Shown in pieces: positions 35,169 through 46,180 of a stretch of 64,000 nucleotides of DNA; position 1 is the first letter of the stretch, and each line of letters opens with the position of its first letter. The DNA comes from Cavia porcellus (Eukaryota > Chordata > Mammalia > Rodentia > Caviidae). The notes beneath the pieces were generated by a model. That model searched no databases and was not told where the DNA came from. It saw nothing but the letters and a program-made list of their open reading frames with translations. The stretch covers positions 58,962,001 to 59,026,000 of the forward strand of contig NW_026947489.1 of assembly GCF_034190915.1 (NCBI RefSeq), given 5' to 3'. Position numbers and translations under genes: made by a program.

Positions 35169-35760
35169 ACAGAAGAGAACTCCAATTGTTGGAGTGACGG
35201 TTGGCAAAAATCTTTTCCCAATCCATGCGCTGTCTTTTCACTCTGTTGGTGATTTCTTCAGATGTACAAAAGCTTTTTAGTAAGGTGAGATCCCAGTTGT
35301 TGTTTCTTTGAAGTATTTTCCAGGCAATTTGATTTCGGTTCATGAACTTTCTACTTTCCCCTATGTCCTCGAGGTTTCTGCCTACTTTGTCTTCCAGGAG
35401 ATTTAGTGTTTCAGTCTTCATATTTGGATCTTTGATCCATATTGACTTTAATGTGTGGTGATTGGCATACGTCTAGTTTAAGTCTTCAGCATGTGGAAAG
35501 CCAATTTTCCCTGTGCAACTTATTAAAGAGACTATCTTTCTGCCAGTGAATTCTTTTGGTCCCTTTGTCAAATATAAGGTGGCTGAGTTTGTTTGTATTC
35601 ATGGCTGTATCTGTTCCATTGATCCTCGGGTCTATTTGCCTGTATCATGCTGATTTTATTATAGCAGCTTTGTAGTATAACTTCAAGTCAGCAATTGAGA
35701 TGCCTCCTGCTTTGCCTTTGTTGCCCAAAATTGCCTTTGCAAAATCTAGGATTTTAAAAG
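35169..35760 (-). mobile_element. L1 ORF2 fragment (region after reverse transcriptase), minus strand
   Basis: The minus frame 34909-35421 carries NLLEDKVGRNLEDIG, FMNRNQIAWKILQRNNNWDL and VKRQRMDWEKIFANR, matching the ORF2 segment also seen at 52334-52573 (LEDIG, EFMNRTQ, NWEKILVN). The rest, to 35760, continues upstream in ORF2: on the minus strand, text equivalent to GGISIADLK and YYKAA. Both ends are truncated. Its first 87 codons on the other side of the mariner junction are not L1. Confidence 0.85.
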
Positions 35761-36585
35761 GGTATAATGCCAGTGTGACACTAACTATGATAAAATTAAA
35801 AGAAAAAATGCCAGCACCTAAAGTTCAAGGGGAGAATGTTTGAAATGTTTATTTAGCTCACAGTTTGTAGAGGCTTCAGTGCATAATTGACCCCCAAGGC
35901 ACGGTGGCTTCACAGAGGAGAACAGTACATGACAGACAGAAGACAAAAAAGTAACAAGGGACATTAGCAGTGTTTTTCTGCCCTTTATCCTATCCACACT
36001 GCTCAGCTCAGGTAGGACTCACACTTTAATCCTAGTGCTCTTGAGTGCAGCATTGCATCATGAATCTATCCCAGCATCACACACTCTAGGTCCAGCTACC
36101 TCTGTGAAGGCCTCACTTACGATTGCGTGATGCTCTGTGGGGAAAGTGGAGTTGGAGACACAAGCCATAACAAGGTTTATTTTCTTTTTCATTTGAACCA
36201 TGAGGGATCTGTGATACTACCACCACCTGTGCGGATGAGTGACAGTGCTCTTCAGAGAACCTCCTGTGAGAGCACTGGAGATCCCTATGTCCCTGTAACA
36301 ATGTAAGGGTGCATCCCTTTCCTGCATATATTTGCAGTTATTACAACAGAGTCAGAACTCAAAAAATGTTTGTACTAACTAGCCAATGTATTTCTAAGCT
36401 GTATTTGTTCTGTTTTGAAGTATTTGTGCTTAAATCCAGTTCCACCTTATATTAAAATTTTGAAGCATATCTTCCATATGTTTGATCACCGGCTTTCCTC
36501 AGAGTAGACGACTGTGACAGTGTAACACTGTATGTGTTAGCTGTGTACAGCTACCTTGCCTCCTTGGACAGTACTCTCACCATTG
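35761..36585. other. No recognisable gene or repeat
   Basis: Short frames only; no motif seen. Confidence 0.4.
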
Positions 36586-36679
36586 CCCTGTGGCAGTGGT
36601 GGCAAACCTATGGCCCGAGTGCCATGACAGACTGTTTGTTATTGAACACTCTGAAAGATTTTCCATCTCATCCTTGTGG
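36586..36679 (-). mobile_element. ~78 bp hAT miniature element with 8-bp target duplication
   Basis: 36594-36671 begins CAGTGGTGGCAAACCTATGG and ends ...GAAAGATTTTCCATCTCAT, so it is the reverse orientation of the copy at 20268. Flanking octamers CCCTGTGG (36586-36593) and CCTTGTGG (36672-36679) differ at one base, consistent with an old hAT target duplication. Confidence 0.75.
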
Positions 36680-37153
36680 ATTCTGTTTGAGCTCTGTGAC
36701 TCTGCCACATGCATAAAACTTATTTCTCCTTCTGGATTTGGGATTTGTCATCCAGAACAGCATTGGTAGCTTTCTCACACACCAGGGAAACTCCAACTGA
36801 GTGATGTGAGGCAGGTGTTTCATCAAACACTGCTGAAAACTTTTGGAAATGTGACATGAGCCACTGGATGCCACTGTGTTCCCTCTGTGCTCTGACTGGG
36901 CTGCTGCAGCAGACTGCATTTGTAGGACTCCTTGGAACTCCAAAACCTGGGTTAGATTCTGCAGGGAGCTGAGAATCAGTGAGACCAGTGCTGAACAAGT
37001 GGGAAAGAGACGAATGGAAACTGCATCTGCTCTGTGCATTGTTCTAATAGGTCCAAGATCAGTTTTTTCTTCTTATAGCTTCCCAAAACGCAGCCATGGT
37101 CAGTTCTTCAAGGTAAGACATTCTGGAGGTAGACTGCAAAGCAAGCAGTTCCA

Positions 37154-37155
<2 letters not shown>
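36680..37155. other. No recognisable gene or repeat
   Basis: Overlapping frames of 92-123 codons on both strands (36668-37211) have no motif. The plus frame runs into the following AT microsatellite. Confidence 0.4.

Positions 37156-37199
<44 letters not shown>
37156..37199. repeat. (AT)n microsatellite
   Basis: About 22 uninterrupted AT units, self-complementary and able to extrude as a cruciform. Confidence 0.97.
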
Positions 37200-37201
<2 letters not shown>

Positions 37202-37279
37202 TTTAATATAGATATTCATGGTCTATCCACTGTGGAGAGATTTGGAATCTACGGTTACAATTATAGACTTGCCAGTTTT

Positions 37280-38870
37280 CCTCTGGAAGCCTATCATTTT
37301 TGCTTTGTGCATTTTAAAGCTCTACTGTTAATTTAATAACTTTTGCAATTGACGTAACCTGACTTTATCATTACAAAATGACCTCTGTTCCCTGGTGTCA
37401 TTATTTGTTAAAAACTCTACTTCATTTGATATTAATCCCACCACAACAGCTTTCGTTAGACCAGTATTAAGCACCAGTTGTGCTTAGTGAAGAATTTGAT
37501 TTTTCCAAGACAACAGTTGGCCTTTGTCTGCAGCCCTGGAGCGGGAAGCTCTAAATTCTTGGGGTTTCCTGAGGGATAGAAGCGCCTCTGGTATTCAAGT
37601 GAGGACGGTGGAGCCTCATGCCTGGAACCTCTCAGACCATTCCTCTCTGTCTTTCCTGCTGGCTGATGTTTGTAGTTTTTTCTGTAATGATCTCGCCATG
37701 GGTTGTATGGCTTTGAGTAGGTTCCCAGAGTCTTTCTAACAAACTATTAAAGTAGAACCTACTATCCTCTGCAGGGTTGCCTGTCGGTTCCATTGATCTC
37801 TATTTCCTTTCTTCTCTTTCTGTGACTTCCTTTGGATTAAGTGCATTTTGATTCTCTTGCATCCCTTGTGTTACCCTATTTGCTATACTGCTTGCTATTT
37901 CAGAAGATGCTGTAGGTTTTGAGTGCCGATCTTTAACTCAGCAACTTAAGTCTACTTTCAAGTCATAGTATACACTTTATACGTACACCAGATTGTAACG
38001 ATATACCCATTTCTCCCTTCCTTACCTTCATGTTGTTTTTCAGAAATACATTTTACACCTATAGATTCCACCCCACAACTACATTGATATTACATATATT
38101 GCTATAAAATAATGATGTTTGCTTCTCCCTGGTTCTTAGGGATAATTTGACAATTATTTATCTTGCAATACATTGCAGACATTGCTCTTGCTATCTTATG
38201 ACTAGCAAATCTGCTGCTGAAAAGGCTTCTCTTGGTCCAATTTTCATTCTTTGAAATTATCTGGATCTCCCTTCCCCATCCAGAAATTCTTATGCTTTGT
38301 CCTTAAACCTCTGCAGCTTAAATGTGATGTGTTCATCTAGAATTTTCTTTTTTCTTAGAGTCTATATCAATGCCTGAATTCAGAGATATATATCAATAAC
38401 TAAAAGTCTCCATCAGTAACCAAAATTCTCCATCAATAGCTGAAATTATATTTTTGAGTAATTTCTACTCCATAATTTTCCTTCCAGAATTCTGTTTGTC
38501 TTCTCCTGCCTTACGTTTCTTACTTATACTTTATCACATGTTTTTTTTGTGTGTGTGTCTGCACTTTGGTTCTTTTAATACTTATATTCCCATTTTGTCA
38601 GTATTCTTAGCTGTATCTAACTTTCTAATTAACTAATCTATTGGGCTATTCATTTAAATTTCATGTCTAGAAATTATCTTTGTGTTTTTCCAAAACTGGT
38701 AAAATTTGGTAGTCACTAATGCTTAGTCACACTTTGAATATCATTCTTATCTGTTTAAACTTATTAAAAACTCTTATGCCATATTCTATATCTGATCACT
38801 CAAATATACAGTCTTTCTGGGTCTTATTCTATATTATTCTACATGCCAACTCTTGTTCATAGTAGATTTC
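37280..38870 (-). mobile_element. Ancient L1 (endonuclease and ORF1 regions), minus strand
   Basis: The block 37350-37470 (AATGACCTCTGTTCCCTGGT ... GATATTAATCCCACCACAAC) is the old-family counterpart of the endonuclease segment at 48950-49020. 38200-38360 (AAATCTGCTGCTGAAAAGGC, GAAATTATCTGGATCTC, AATGTGATGTG) resembles the ORF1 C-terminal region in reverse. Between and beyond these the homology is faint, so the limits are approximate. Confidence 0.5.
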
Positions 38871-38872
38871 TT

Positions 38873-39035
38873 TTTTTTTTTTTTTTTTTTTTTTGGTTTT
38901 GTTTTGAGACAGAATTTTGCTATGTAGTTTGGACTGATGTTGAATTCAATATGTAGCCCAGACTGACCTTGAACCTGTGGCAGTCCTCCTGCCTCAGCCT
39001 CCTGGCATGAGCCACCATGACCAGCTCCATGACAG
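38873..39035 (-). mobile_element. B1-like 7SL-derived SINE with poly(T)
   Basis: A 24-T run (38871-38894), then TTTTGAGACAGAATTTTGCT, AGCCCAGACTGACCTTGAAC, CAGTCCTCCTGCCTCAGCCT and ATGAGCCACCATGACCAG. This is the reverse complement of a B1 body with its poly(A) tail on the left. Confidence 0.88.
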
Positions 39036-39980
39036 ATGTCTTATCTCATTTATTTGGTGGATGTTTACACTTTCTGTGATTTCATGTTTCTTTGTCTTCT
39101 TTTGTGATAATTATCTGTGTTTAACACTCAACACTAAGCTCCATAAAAAACAAGGACCTTGAGAGTTCTACTCATGCCTGAAAACTCCCTTTCTGTTATA
39201 GACCTGACTAATAATCAATGCCTTCCAAACACTTTTTCAATGAATGAATAAACTTATAAAATAAAAGGCCCCAGTTCCCATGATGCACTTGGAGAGCATG
39301 GGCATTGGCATGGTGACATTTTCCTGGAAGGAAGAGGCTTAGGCACAAAACGGAAGTGTTCAAAATCCACAGCCATCTTTCTTGTCTCTTTGCCTGCTGC
39401 TCTGTCACTGCCTGCACAAAGCTGGTAAGGCAGCAGAACTCCTAAGACCCACATGGGCCTGGGAATGGCTCTCTGCCCCTCAGGCTTTGGACGAGGAGAT
39501 GTGGTGGGCACTGGATTAAAACTGGGAAAGACATTTGGGGATTGGCATTGGCCACTGCCAACAGTGCTAATGAGGCTTGGAATCCCTCTGAGGAAAATTC
39601 ACCTTTATCATTAATGGAACATACTTGAAATTTCTGTTTAAATCATCCCCAGTGGCTTGAAAACAGATTTTTGAATTATCCAAATATACATATTTTATAG
39701 AACTAGCCAGCCCTACCTAGTTCAAGTCTTATGAGCTAGAAAATAAATTCTATAGTTGTTCAATAAAACTTTTTTTGAGTTGGCCAGCTCCTAATTGTTC
39801 ACTATTTTTTGAAGGAACATTTATGGGGTGTTCATTACATGGCAGCAGTGGATTCTGGGCTGGATAAAGATGATTGTCCTTGCCTTTGGGAGTCACACAC
39901 TGACACACCCATCACGCTCTCAGTTGACTGCACAACACAGGCAGTGTGTTCTGTGCCATATGCACAGTGCATGTGTCACA
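39036..39980. other. No recognisable gene or repeat
   Basis: Single-copy-looking. No frame above 85 codons and no motif. Confidence 0.4.
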
Positions 39981-40076
39981 CTCTAGATCAGTGACAGTCA
40001 ATGCTTTAGAGCTTTCAGTGGTACCAAAAACCTGTGGTGGCATGTGTGCCATAGCGTCACCACCACCACTCTAGGT
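39981..40076 (+). mobile_element. ~80 bp hAT miniature element with 8-bp target duplication
   Basis: 39989-40068 begins CAGTGACAGTCAATGCTTTA and continues GAGCTTTCAGTG as in the 20268 copy. Its right end, reversed, reads GTGGTGGTGGTGACGCTATG. Flanking octamers CTCTAGAT (39981-39988) and CTCTAGGT (40069-40076) fit the hAT preference for an inner TCTAGA-like target. Confidence 0.78.
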
Positions 40077-40387
40077 CATGCACAGTTTGTAAGATGACTC
40101 TCTAGGTCATGAGCAGAGCACATTTCCCCCTGACTAAGAGCTAGGCAGAAAATTATCAGCCTTGAAAACTGGAGATCAAATGTGCCCTCCGCCATCCGCC
40201 CATCCTGGCCTTACCTGCCACCACTGTTCCCTTGCTCAGTGGCCATCCTGTCAGGTAGGAGCCAACAAGCGGCTGAAAGCACAGGCTGTGTCCTTTCTGC
40301 AGCTCCGGAGCCCAGTGCTCTAATCACCTTCAACTTGAGCACAGCACTCAAGTATTCTTCAGCAGCACCTGCTTTTTGTGGAAGGGA

Positions 40388-40464
40388 GGGTACCAGGAAT
40401 CAAACTCATGATCTCACACTTGCCGGGCAGCCATCTGTGCCACTGACCTGAGTCCCTGGCCCCC
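40388..40464 (-). mobile_element. ID-type SINE, diverged
   Basis: Plus text GGGTACCAGGAATCAAACTC ... CTTGCCGGGCAGCC ... CTGAGTCCCTGGCCCC is an ID body in reverse complement. The tail on the left is eroded. Confidence 0.75.
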
Positions 40465-43046
40465 TTTATTTTCTAACTATTCTAAGAAATACATGTAGCA
40501 CTCATGAAGAGGAACCAACACCTAAAAGACTTCCACAGCAACACTGGAAAGGAGGAGCACATCGCATCTTCTGTCAGGGGTTCTGTGTCCCTGTTTCCCT
40601 GTCGGGGTCTTCCATGTCTCACCTCTCTGTCCCCAAACCATACACCAGAGGCAGCAGTGGCAGCCCAGGGGAAGAGGGTGCAGACTCCAGGTCCTGGACC
40701 CTGTGCTCAGTTATGCCCGATGGAAAGGGATGGCCCCAAAATGAGGGCTTGGGGGTGCAGGATGGGCTGCTTTGCCTGGAGAGCCATGCACAGGCCCTTA
40801 GCCCTCTGGCAGAAAGAAAGAAAAAGGAGAAGAGAAAAGAAAATAGTGAAATAAAAGAAAAGAAAAAGAAAATGGCACAAGGTGAGATTTTTACAGCTTT
40901 CTGAAGAACACAGAGAACCTCTTCCCAGAAGGCACATAAACAAAAACTCAGGTGTTAAAGTTCAGAGAGTCCTTCAGGTAGCATCTGTCCCTGGGCTGAT
41001 CCTGCTTCACTAAAGGTTAGCCTGACTCCTCTTCCCCAGCTCTTTTTCCTCTCATCTAAATTCGTCATGCATTTAGCATGTCACTCTGCTTTCAGGTAAG
41101 TTCTGTCAGGGAGGAAGGGCAGGTATTGATCTGATCTCTAAAACAGAAGCTAAAGGGCACAGAAAATTTAAGTGATGTCTAAGATCACAAAGACACATGA
41201 TAGAAATACCGAGATGCTGAGCCAGAGCTCTAGAAGTTGTCACCTGTCACAGGCACACTATGCAGCCAGATCAGCCCAGTGTTTGGGTGGGCGCATGTGA
41301 ACCAAGCTGATCAAACCCTCCAGAAGCTCCGCTTCCTTACTGGGATGCACGGATAACAATCCCGTAGTACAGAGATCACTGTGAGTGTGGAGTGTTCGGC
41401 GAAGTTGAACGAGATCACAGAACCCGCCTCCCCAAACCCAGTGCCTGCTGGCCCTGCTGATGGAGATCTGCCATGTACCAAGTGGTCTTGGGCAGCATTG
41501 AAAGGAGGTTTGTTGTTGAATATCAAAATTGTATTGCTCTTCTGATATAGTTAGTATTTGAAAATAGAATTCTATCTGTCATCCAGAAATGTGAGAAGAT
41601 AAGTAAGAAAAGACAAACACAAATATTGGCTTTTTGTGCTCTCTAAAATTGGCTCCTATGGTGCCCGGAGCATGATATCTGATTACCTCTCTTTCAGCAC
41701 AAGTTCCTACACTCCTCTACTCAATTATTGATGCTTTCAAATGCACTAAGTTTTTATCTCTCTGATGGCGCTGCCTCCAATTCCCATGCCTGTTCAGAAA
41801 TGCATGGGGAAAGGAGATTTAAATCCTTAGTCCTGAAGGTGAACCTCTGTTGTGAAGTTGGGGGTGTTAATCTTAAGATAAGGAACCACCCTTTCTTATC
41901 CTGAATACTCTGGGAAGAAATGTGTGGGAAGTCTCACGGCGTGGCTTTCAGATGGTCCTGGAGCCTGACTAACTTCCACCACTTCTGTTGCCTTTGTCTA
42001 GTCCTGAGTTACTGTCTGCCTTGCCTGAGTCACTGTGCCCCTTGCGTCCTTGGCAATCACCATTACCCACTGCATTCTCATCCACCATCTTGGGTTTGGC
42101 AGGCAGAGGCCCTGGAAACGCTCTGGGGTTGGATCCCACCACCCACTAGTGGCTCCTCCTGCTTAGCATGTCACCCACACAGAGAATCCAACCTGTGAGC
42201 TGAGACCTCCATGCCCACCATGTACCCCTGTCCCACCCATCTCTCTGCATCTCTTACCCCTCCCCAGCAACCTGTTTGGCCAGGTCCAGGTCTTCCACGT
42301 TCCTCTCCTCCTCAACTTGTTCCAGCTGGCCTGTCGGTGGTTTAGGTCCTGCAAACCATGAGGGTTAACTTAATGTTTCAGTCGGACTGTTCCGTGGGAC
42401 CCCATATTCTACATTACTCCTGGGTGCATCTCTGAAGTTGTTTCAGGTGAGGTTAGTATTTGAACCTGTGGGCTGGGTAAGGCAGAAGGAATTCCTTGGG
42501 TAGGTGGGTCCCTTCCCATAAATCCATGCCAGGCTAAGGTAGGAGGAGACTCCCTGACACATCCTACCTGAGCTGTGGCGTTTCCTCTCATCTTCTCTGG
42601 GCCTCAGGCTGGAATTTCACACACTGCTCCCTGGTTCTCAGGTCTTTGGACTTCTACTGACCTTTCCTGACACTTGCTCCTTTGGGGTGCAGCCCACAGG
42701 TGACAGAAGAGGGACTTCCCTGGCTCTGTTGTCACGTTAGCCCACCTTGCTATTATACCTAATATAATACCTCTCCTTTGAATATCAGCGATACCAGACA
42801 TAAACAAGTTTTTATGTAAATTATATAAGTATATATAACTATGTAATTTAGTTACATGTAGTCTGATAATAATGTATTTTATACATAGAAATATATTTCA
42901 TTAATATGAATTTATTAATGTCAAATTAGTAATATAATATCTCATATCTTACATACAAGAATCTATGTTGCTCTATATAAATAAAAGAATTTTTATCTAT
43001 ATATATGAACACGTACATGTATATGATAGCTTACATGTGTATATAT
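40465..43046. other. No recognisable gene; GAAA-rich tract and terminal AT-rich segment
   Basis: Purine-rich GAAA-type units lie at about 40812-40873. 41700-42780 is GC-richer than the rest of the window but has no long frame. 42800-43035 is extremely AT-rich with TATA-like low complexity. No transposon body recognised. Confidence 0.4.
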
Positions 43047-43770
43047 TGTCATGGATTAAAAACTGGTGGTCAATTTAACACCAGCTGAATTAAATCAGTG
43101 TGGTGCTGATGGCCCACCTGAGGAAAGTTGCTGGCATAAAGATATGGAGCGGAAGAGTGTAGAATTGTGGATTCTCCTGTGTTGTTGTATGGAGTCATTA
43201 GTTCTCCTGGAGGAGCTCATCATGCTGGCTTCCTAATATGAATGTGGCCATCATCATCAGAGCAGCTTGGGACCTTGTTGGTGAGAGTGGCTGTGGTTCA
43301 TTTTGGGGGAGCTCTGGTCCTTACATTGAGCATCACTTCCTGGCTCTGGAGGGGTAGATGTGTGCTGTTTAATCTCCAGAAGCTTATCACAATGGCTTCC
43401 TGATGTGTTCTTGGTCATTCTCATCATAGGAAGAGCTCAGGACCTCACTGTCATGAGGATGGCTGTGGTACTTTTCAGGGGAGCCCTGGTCTTTGCTTTG
43501 AGTCACTTGTTGGCACTGGAGTCACTTGTTGGCTCCAGTGTAGAACCCTCAACCTACTGGCCTAGCTCCTTCACACTGCTGACATAGATTTTTGAGCTTC
43601 CAACCCAAACTTTGGACCTTCTCAGCACTGAGTCATTGTTGTGGGCTCTAGGCCTCATTTGGACTCATGGGAGGCATTTTCATGGGCTCTAGGTCTTCAG
43701 CTGAACTCATGTGGGACATTGCTATGGGAGCCAGGCCCTCGGCTGGATTTTCTAGGTCTAGTGTAGTGGA
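43047..43770. repeat. Unclassified ~705-725 bp interspersed repeat, copy B
   Basis: Starts TGTCATGGATTAAAAACTGG and ends GGATTTTCTAGGTCTAGTGT. It is collinear with copy A (16757-17460) through its whole length, with small indels. It includes a short local duplication of GAGTCACTTGTTGGC at about 43500-43533 that is absent from A. Flanks of the two copies are unrelated, so both ends of the mobile or duplicated unit are fairly well defined. Confidence 0.75.
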
Positions 43771-45055
43771 AAGATTTCCTGCACTTTCTTGTATTTAACT
43801 CTGGGTGACTGTCATAAAATAATATTATAAATCCTGTGTCTTGTATGTAATTGTTTTCCTTGAAGCCCCTAACTACAGCAAAAATATAAGGATATGTGTG
43901 TACATATGGGAATATATGTGTAAATATATGTGATACCCATATGTCTAAATAATAAATATATAAAATGATATATGTATGTGTAAATAACATGAGAGGATAG
44001 AGATACATGTAAAATATGCTTATACACACACATATATAAATATGTGAGATAAAGTGAAGGATGTGAGCACGTCTCCTCTCACCCCCATTCTTCTCCTGAT
44101 CACAGACCCTTCATGCAGGCTTCTATCTGCACACCATAGTGCCCAACAATTTCAGATCTGTCTCAGATGTCCATACTGCAGGGAGGTCTCCCTTCCACCT
44201 GTTTGCAATTGCAATTATATCCTTAGCACCTTTAAGACCTTTTATCTTGCTCTGCTTGTTTCTACTTCATAATAGTACAGTTCATCGATTCTAACGCAAT
44301 GATTGTTTTCACCATTTGAATATCTCTAAAAATTGAGACGCATCTCAACATACTGTCAGGGAAGGTGGTGATATTATTGCTGCTGCTTATAGATTTGTAT
44401 CAAAGCACACAACAGGGGTTTCAGAGGCTTAAGGAAAAACCCCACAGACAAGGAAGACATTGAGGATGGCACTGTAGGAAAAAATGATACTGACTTGACT
44501 TGCATTGAAAAGTGGCATAGATTTCTCCATCTCACATGTGAAGGTGTTTCAGGAATGCAATAAAAGTCTCTTTCCTGTACATTTCCTACTATTGACATGA
44601 ATTGGAGTGTCTAATTTTAAATGTCACAATGATGATTTTTACCCTCCATGTTGTTCGAAATAGTGATCTTTGTGGCAGTTTGTGGCATTTTAGACTTTAT
44701 CGAATGTAGAGTTCAGTTCATTTGTGTTCTCATGGGTAGCCTGTCAGGGCCATCATTGTTGGGAGCCTGATACTCGGGAAGGCTCAGAGAAGAGGAGCCC
44801 TTGCCGTGGCAGAGGAAAGGGCACACATTTGACAGAAGGAATGGTGGGTTTGGTGGCGCACAGGTTTTCTCATCAGCATATCTTAGTGCACAGATGAATG
44901 AGATTCCACATGCTCTTTCCATACATGCACCATGTACATGGACATAGCTAAAGACCTTCATCCACCCCCACCAGAACTCTTCCCAGTCCCTATTAATCAC
45001 CATTTTTCTTTCTGCTAGATTTTTTATTTAAATTTTCTATATATAAATGACCTCA
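43771..45055. other. No recognisable gene; AT-rich low-complexity stretch
   Basis: 43880-44045 is rich in ATATGTGTA-type text. The rest is single-copy-looking with frames below 100 codons. Confidence 0.4.
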
Positions 45056-45470
45056 GACTTTCCTCCGAATCAGGAAAATGTAAATTAAACTCAAGATGAT
45101 AGGCATCTTTTCATACCCATACCAGACAGGAATGGCAGTCTCTGACACCAACAGTGCTGGAGAAAGCAACATAATTACAAAGGATATCTTGGCCACTGGC
45201 AGGGTGGGTGGGGCATGATCTGAGCCCTGAGGATGGAAGAAGTAACTTCCATGCTAAACCAGAGATACAGGAAAGAAAGAATGCTTCTTGCTTCATTGTT
45301 GAGTAGAACAGTGGTTTCAGGGGCCGGGAGCAGGCTGGGGAAGTTGGGATGGGAGTGTCAGGTCAATGGGTACTACATAATGGGCCCAAGAGGACCTGGT
45401 GGGTGCAGTAGGTGCCAGCAGTGAGCAGTGATGAACTGTGCATGTCATGACTCTAGAAGAAAGTTTACTG
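45056..45470 (+). mobile_element. Ancient L1 ORF2 end and 3'UTR fragment
   Basis: 45075-45130 encodes decayed text like the REMQIK..I..Y segment of ORF2. 45295-45400 (GTAGAACAGTGGTTTCAGGG, then GTCAATGGGTACTACATAAT) resembles the 3'UTR of old L1 families. The C-terminal codons between them appear to be lost. Confidence 0.5.
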
Positions 45471-45690
45471 AGAATTTTCACCATAAATAAATGATGAGTT
45501 TTTGAAGAGATAGCTCCTTTGACTTGATTTAAATATTTCACAATATTTGCATACATGAAAACATTACATTACCTCATTAATCTGTACAACTTATAAAAAT
45601 AATGAGAAATCTGAGAAGGTAATGCAAGAAAGTGGTAATAAATAGACAAAAAATAATTGAATAGTTTTAATAGGTTGAACTCTTTATTTC

Positions 45691-46180
45691 TTTTTTATTT
45701 TAAAAAGCAAAACAGAAAAAAGAATGGAAATGGTACAGAATTTCAAAAAATGGCAGGAAATTAACACTAGGTGATATATTGCATACTTTTGTCTTAGAGG
45801 TAGTTGTTCAGGTTACAATATATAGATACAAAAAATGATCAAACAAATACAGTACAAGCAGTCCTTTTTGATGAACTAACAGAGATTACTAGTATAGTTA
45901 TCTATCTTGCATACATATACATACATACATTTATATGTGTATACCTATACATACCTATTTCTTCCTTTTCTCTCTCCCAGTTGTTCTTTCTTTTTAAACA
46001 CTTTCTTACTTTTTCATTATTACAATATCTATTGTATATTTTGGATCTTATTACTCTTTCAGTTTTCTATTTTTATTATTTTTATACTAGGGTGACTATA
46101 TGATATTTATGAATTTGATTTATTTCACTTATGAATATGGTCTCAAGTTGCATTCATTTCTATAGCTGGTAGTTAATAGA
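45691..46180 (-). mobile_element. 5'-truncated L1 3' end (tandem-unit 3'UTR)
   Basis: The left end TTTTTTATTTTAAAAAG is the reversed L1 3' terminus. The unit-like text GGAAATGGTACAGAATTTCA and GAGGTAGTTGTTCAGGTTAC matches 49780-49865. At the right, ATTTATTTCACTTATGAATA, then TGGTCTCAAG, is the same ORF2-end/3'UTR junction found at 51190-51220. The element therefore carries only about 500 bp of the L1 3' end. Confidence 0.75.

Noticed and set aside
34909..35421. 170-codon minus-strand frame
   Set aside because: The sense L1 ORF2 part ends near 35169 and the frame then runs through antisense mariner and unrelated DNA; chimeric by accident.
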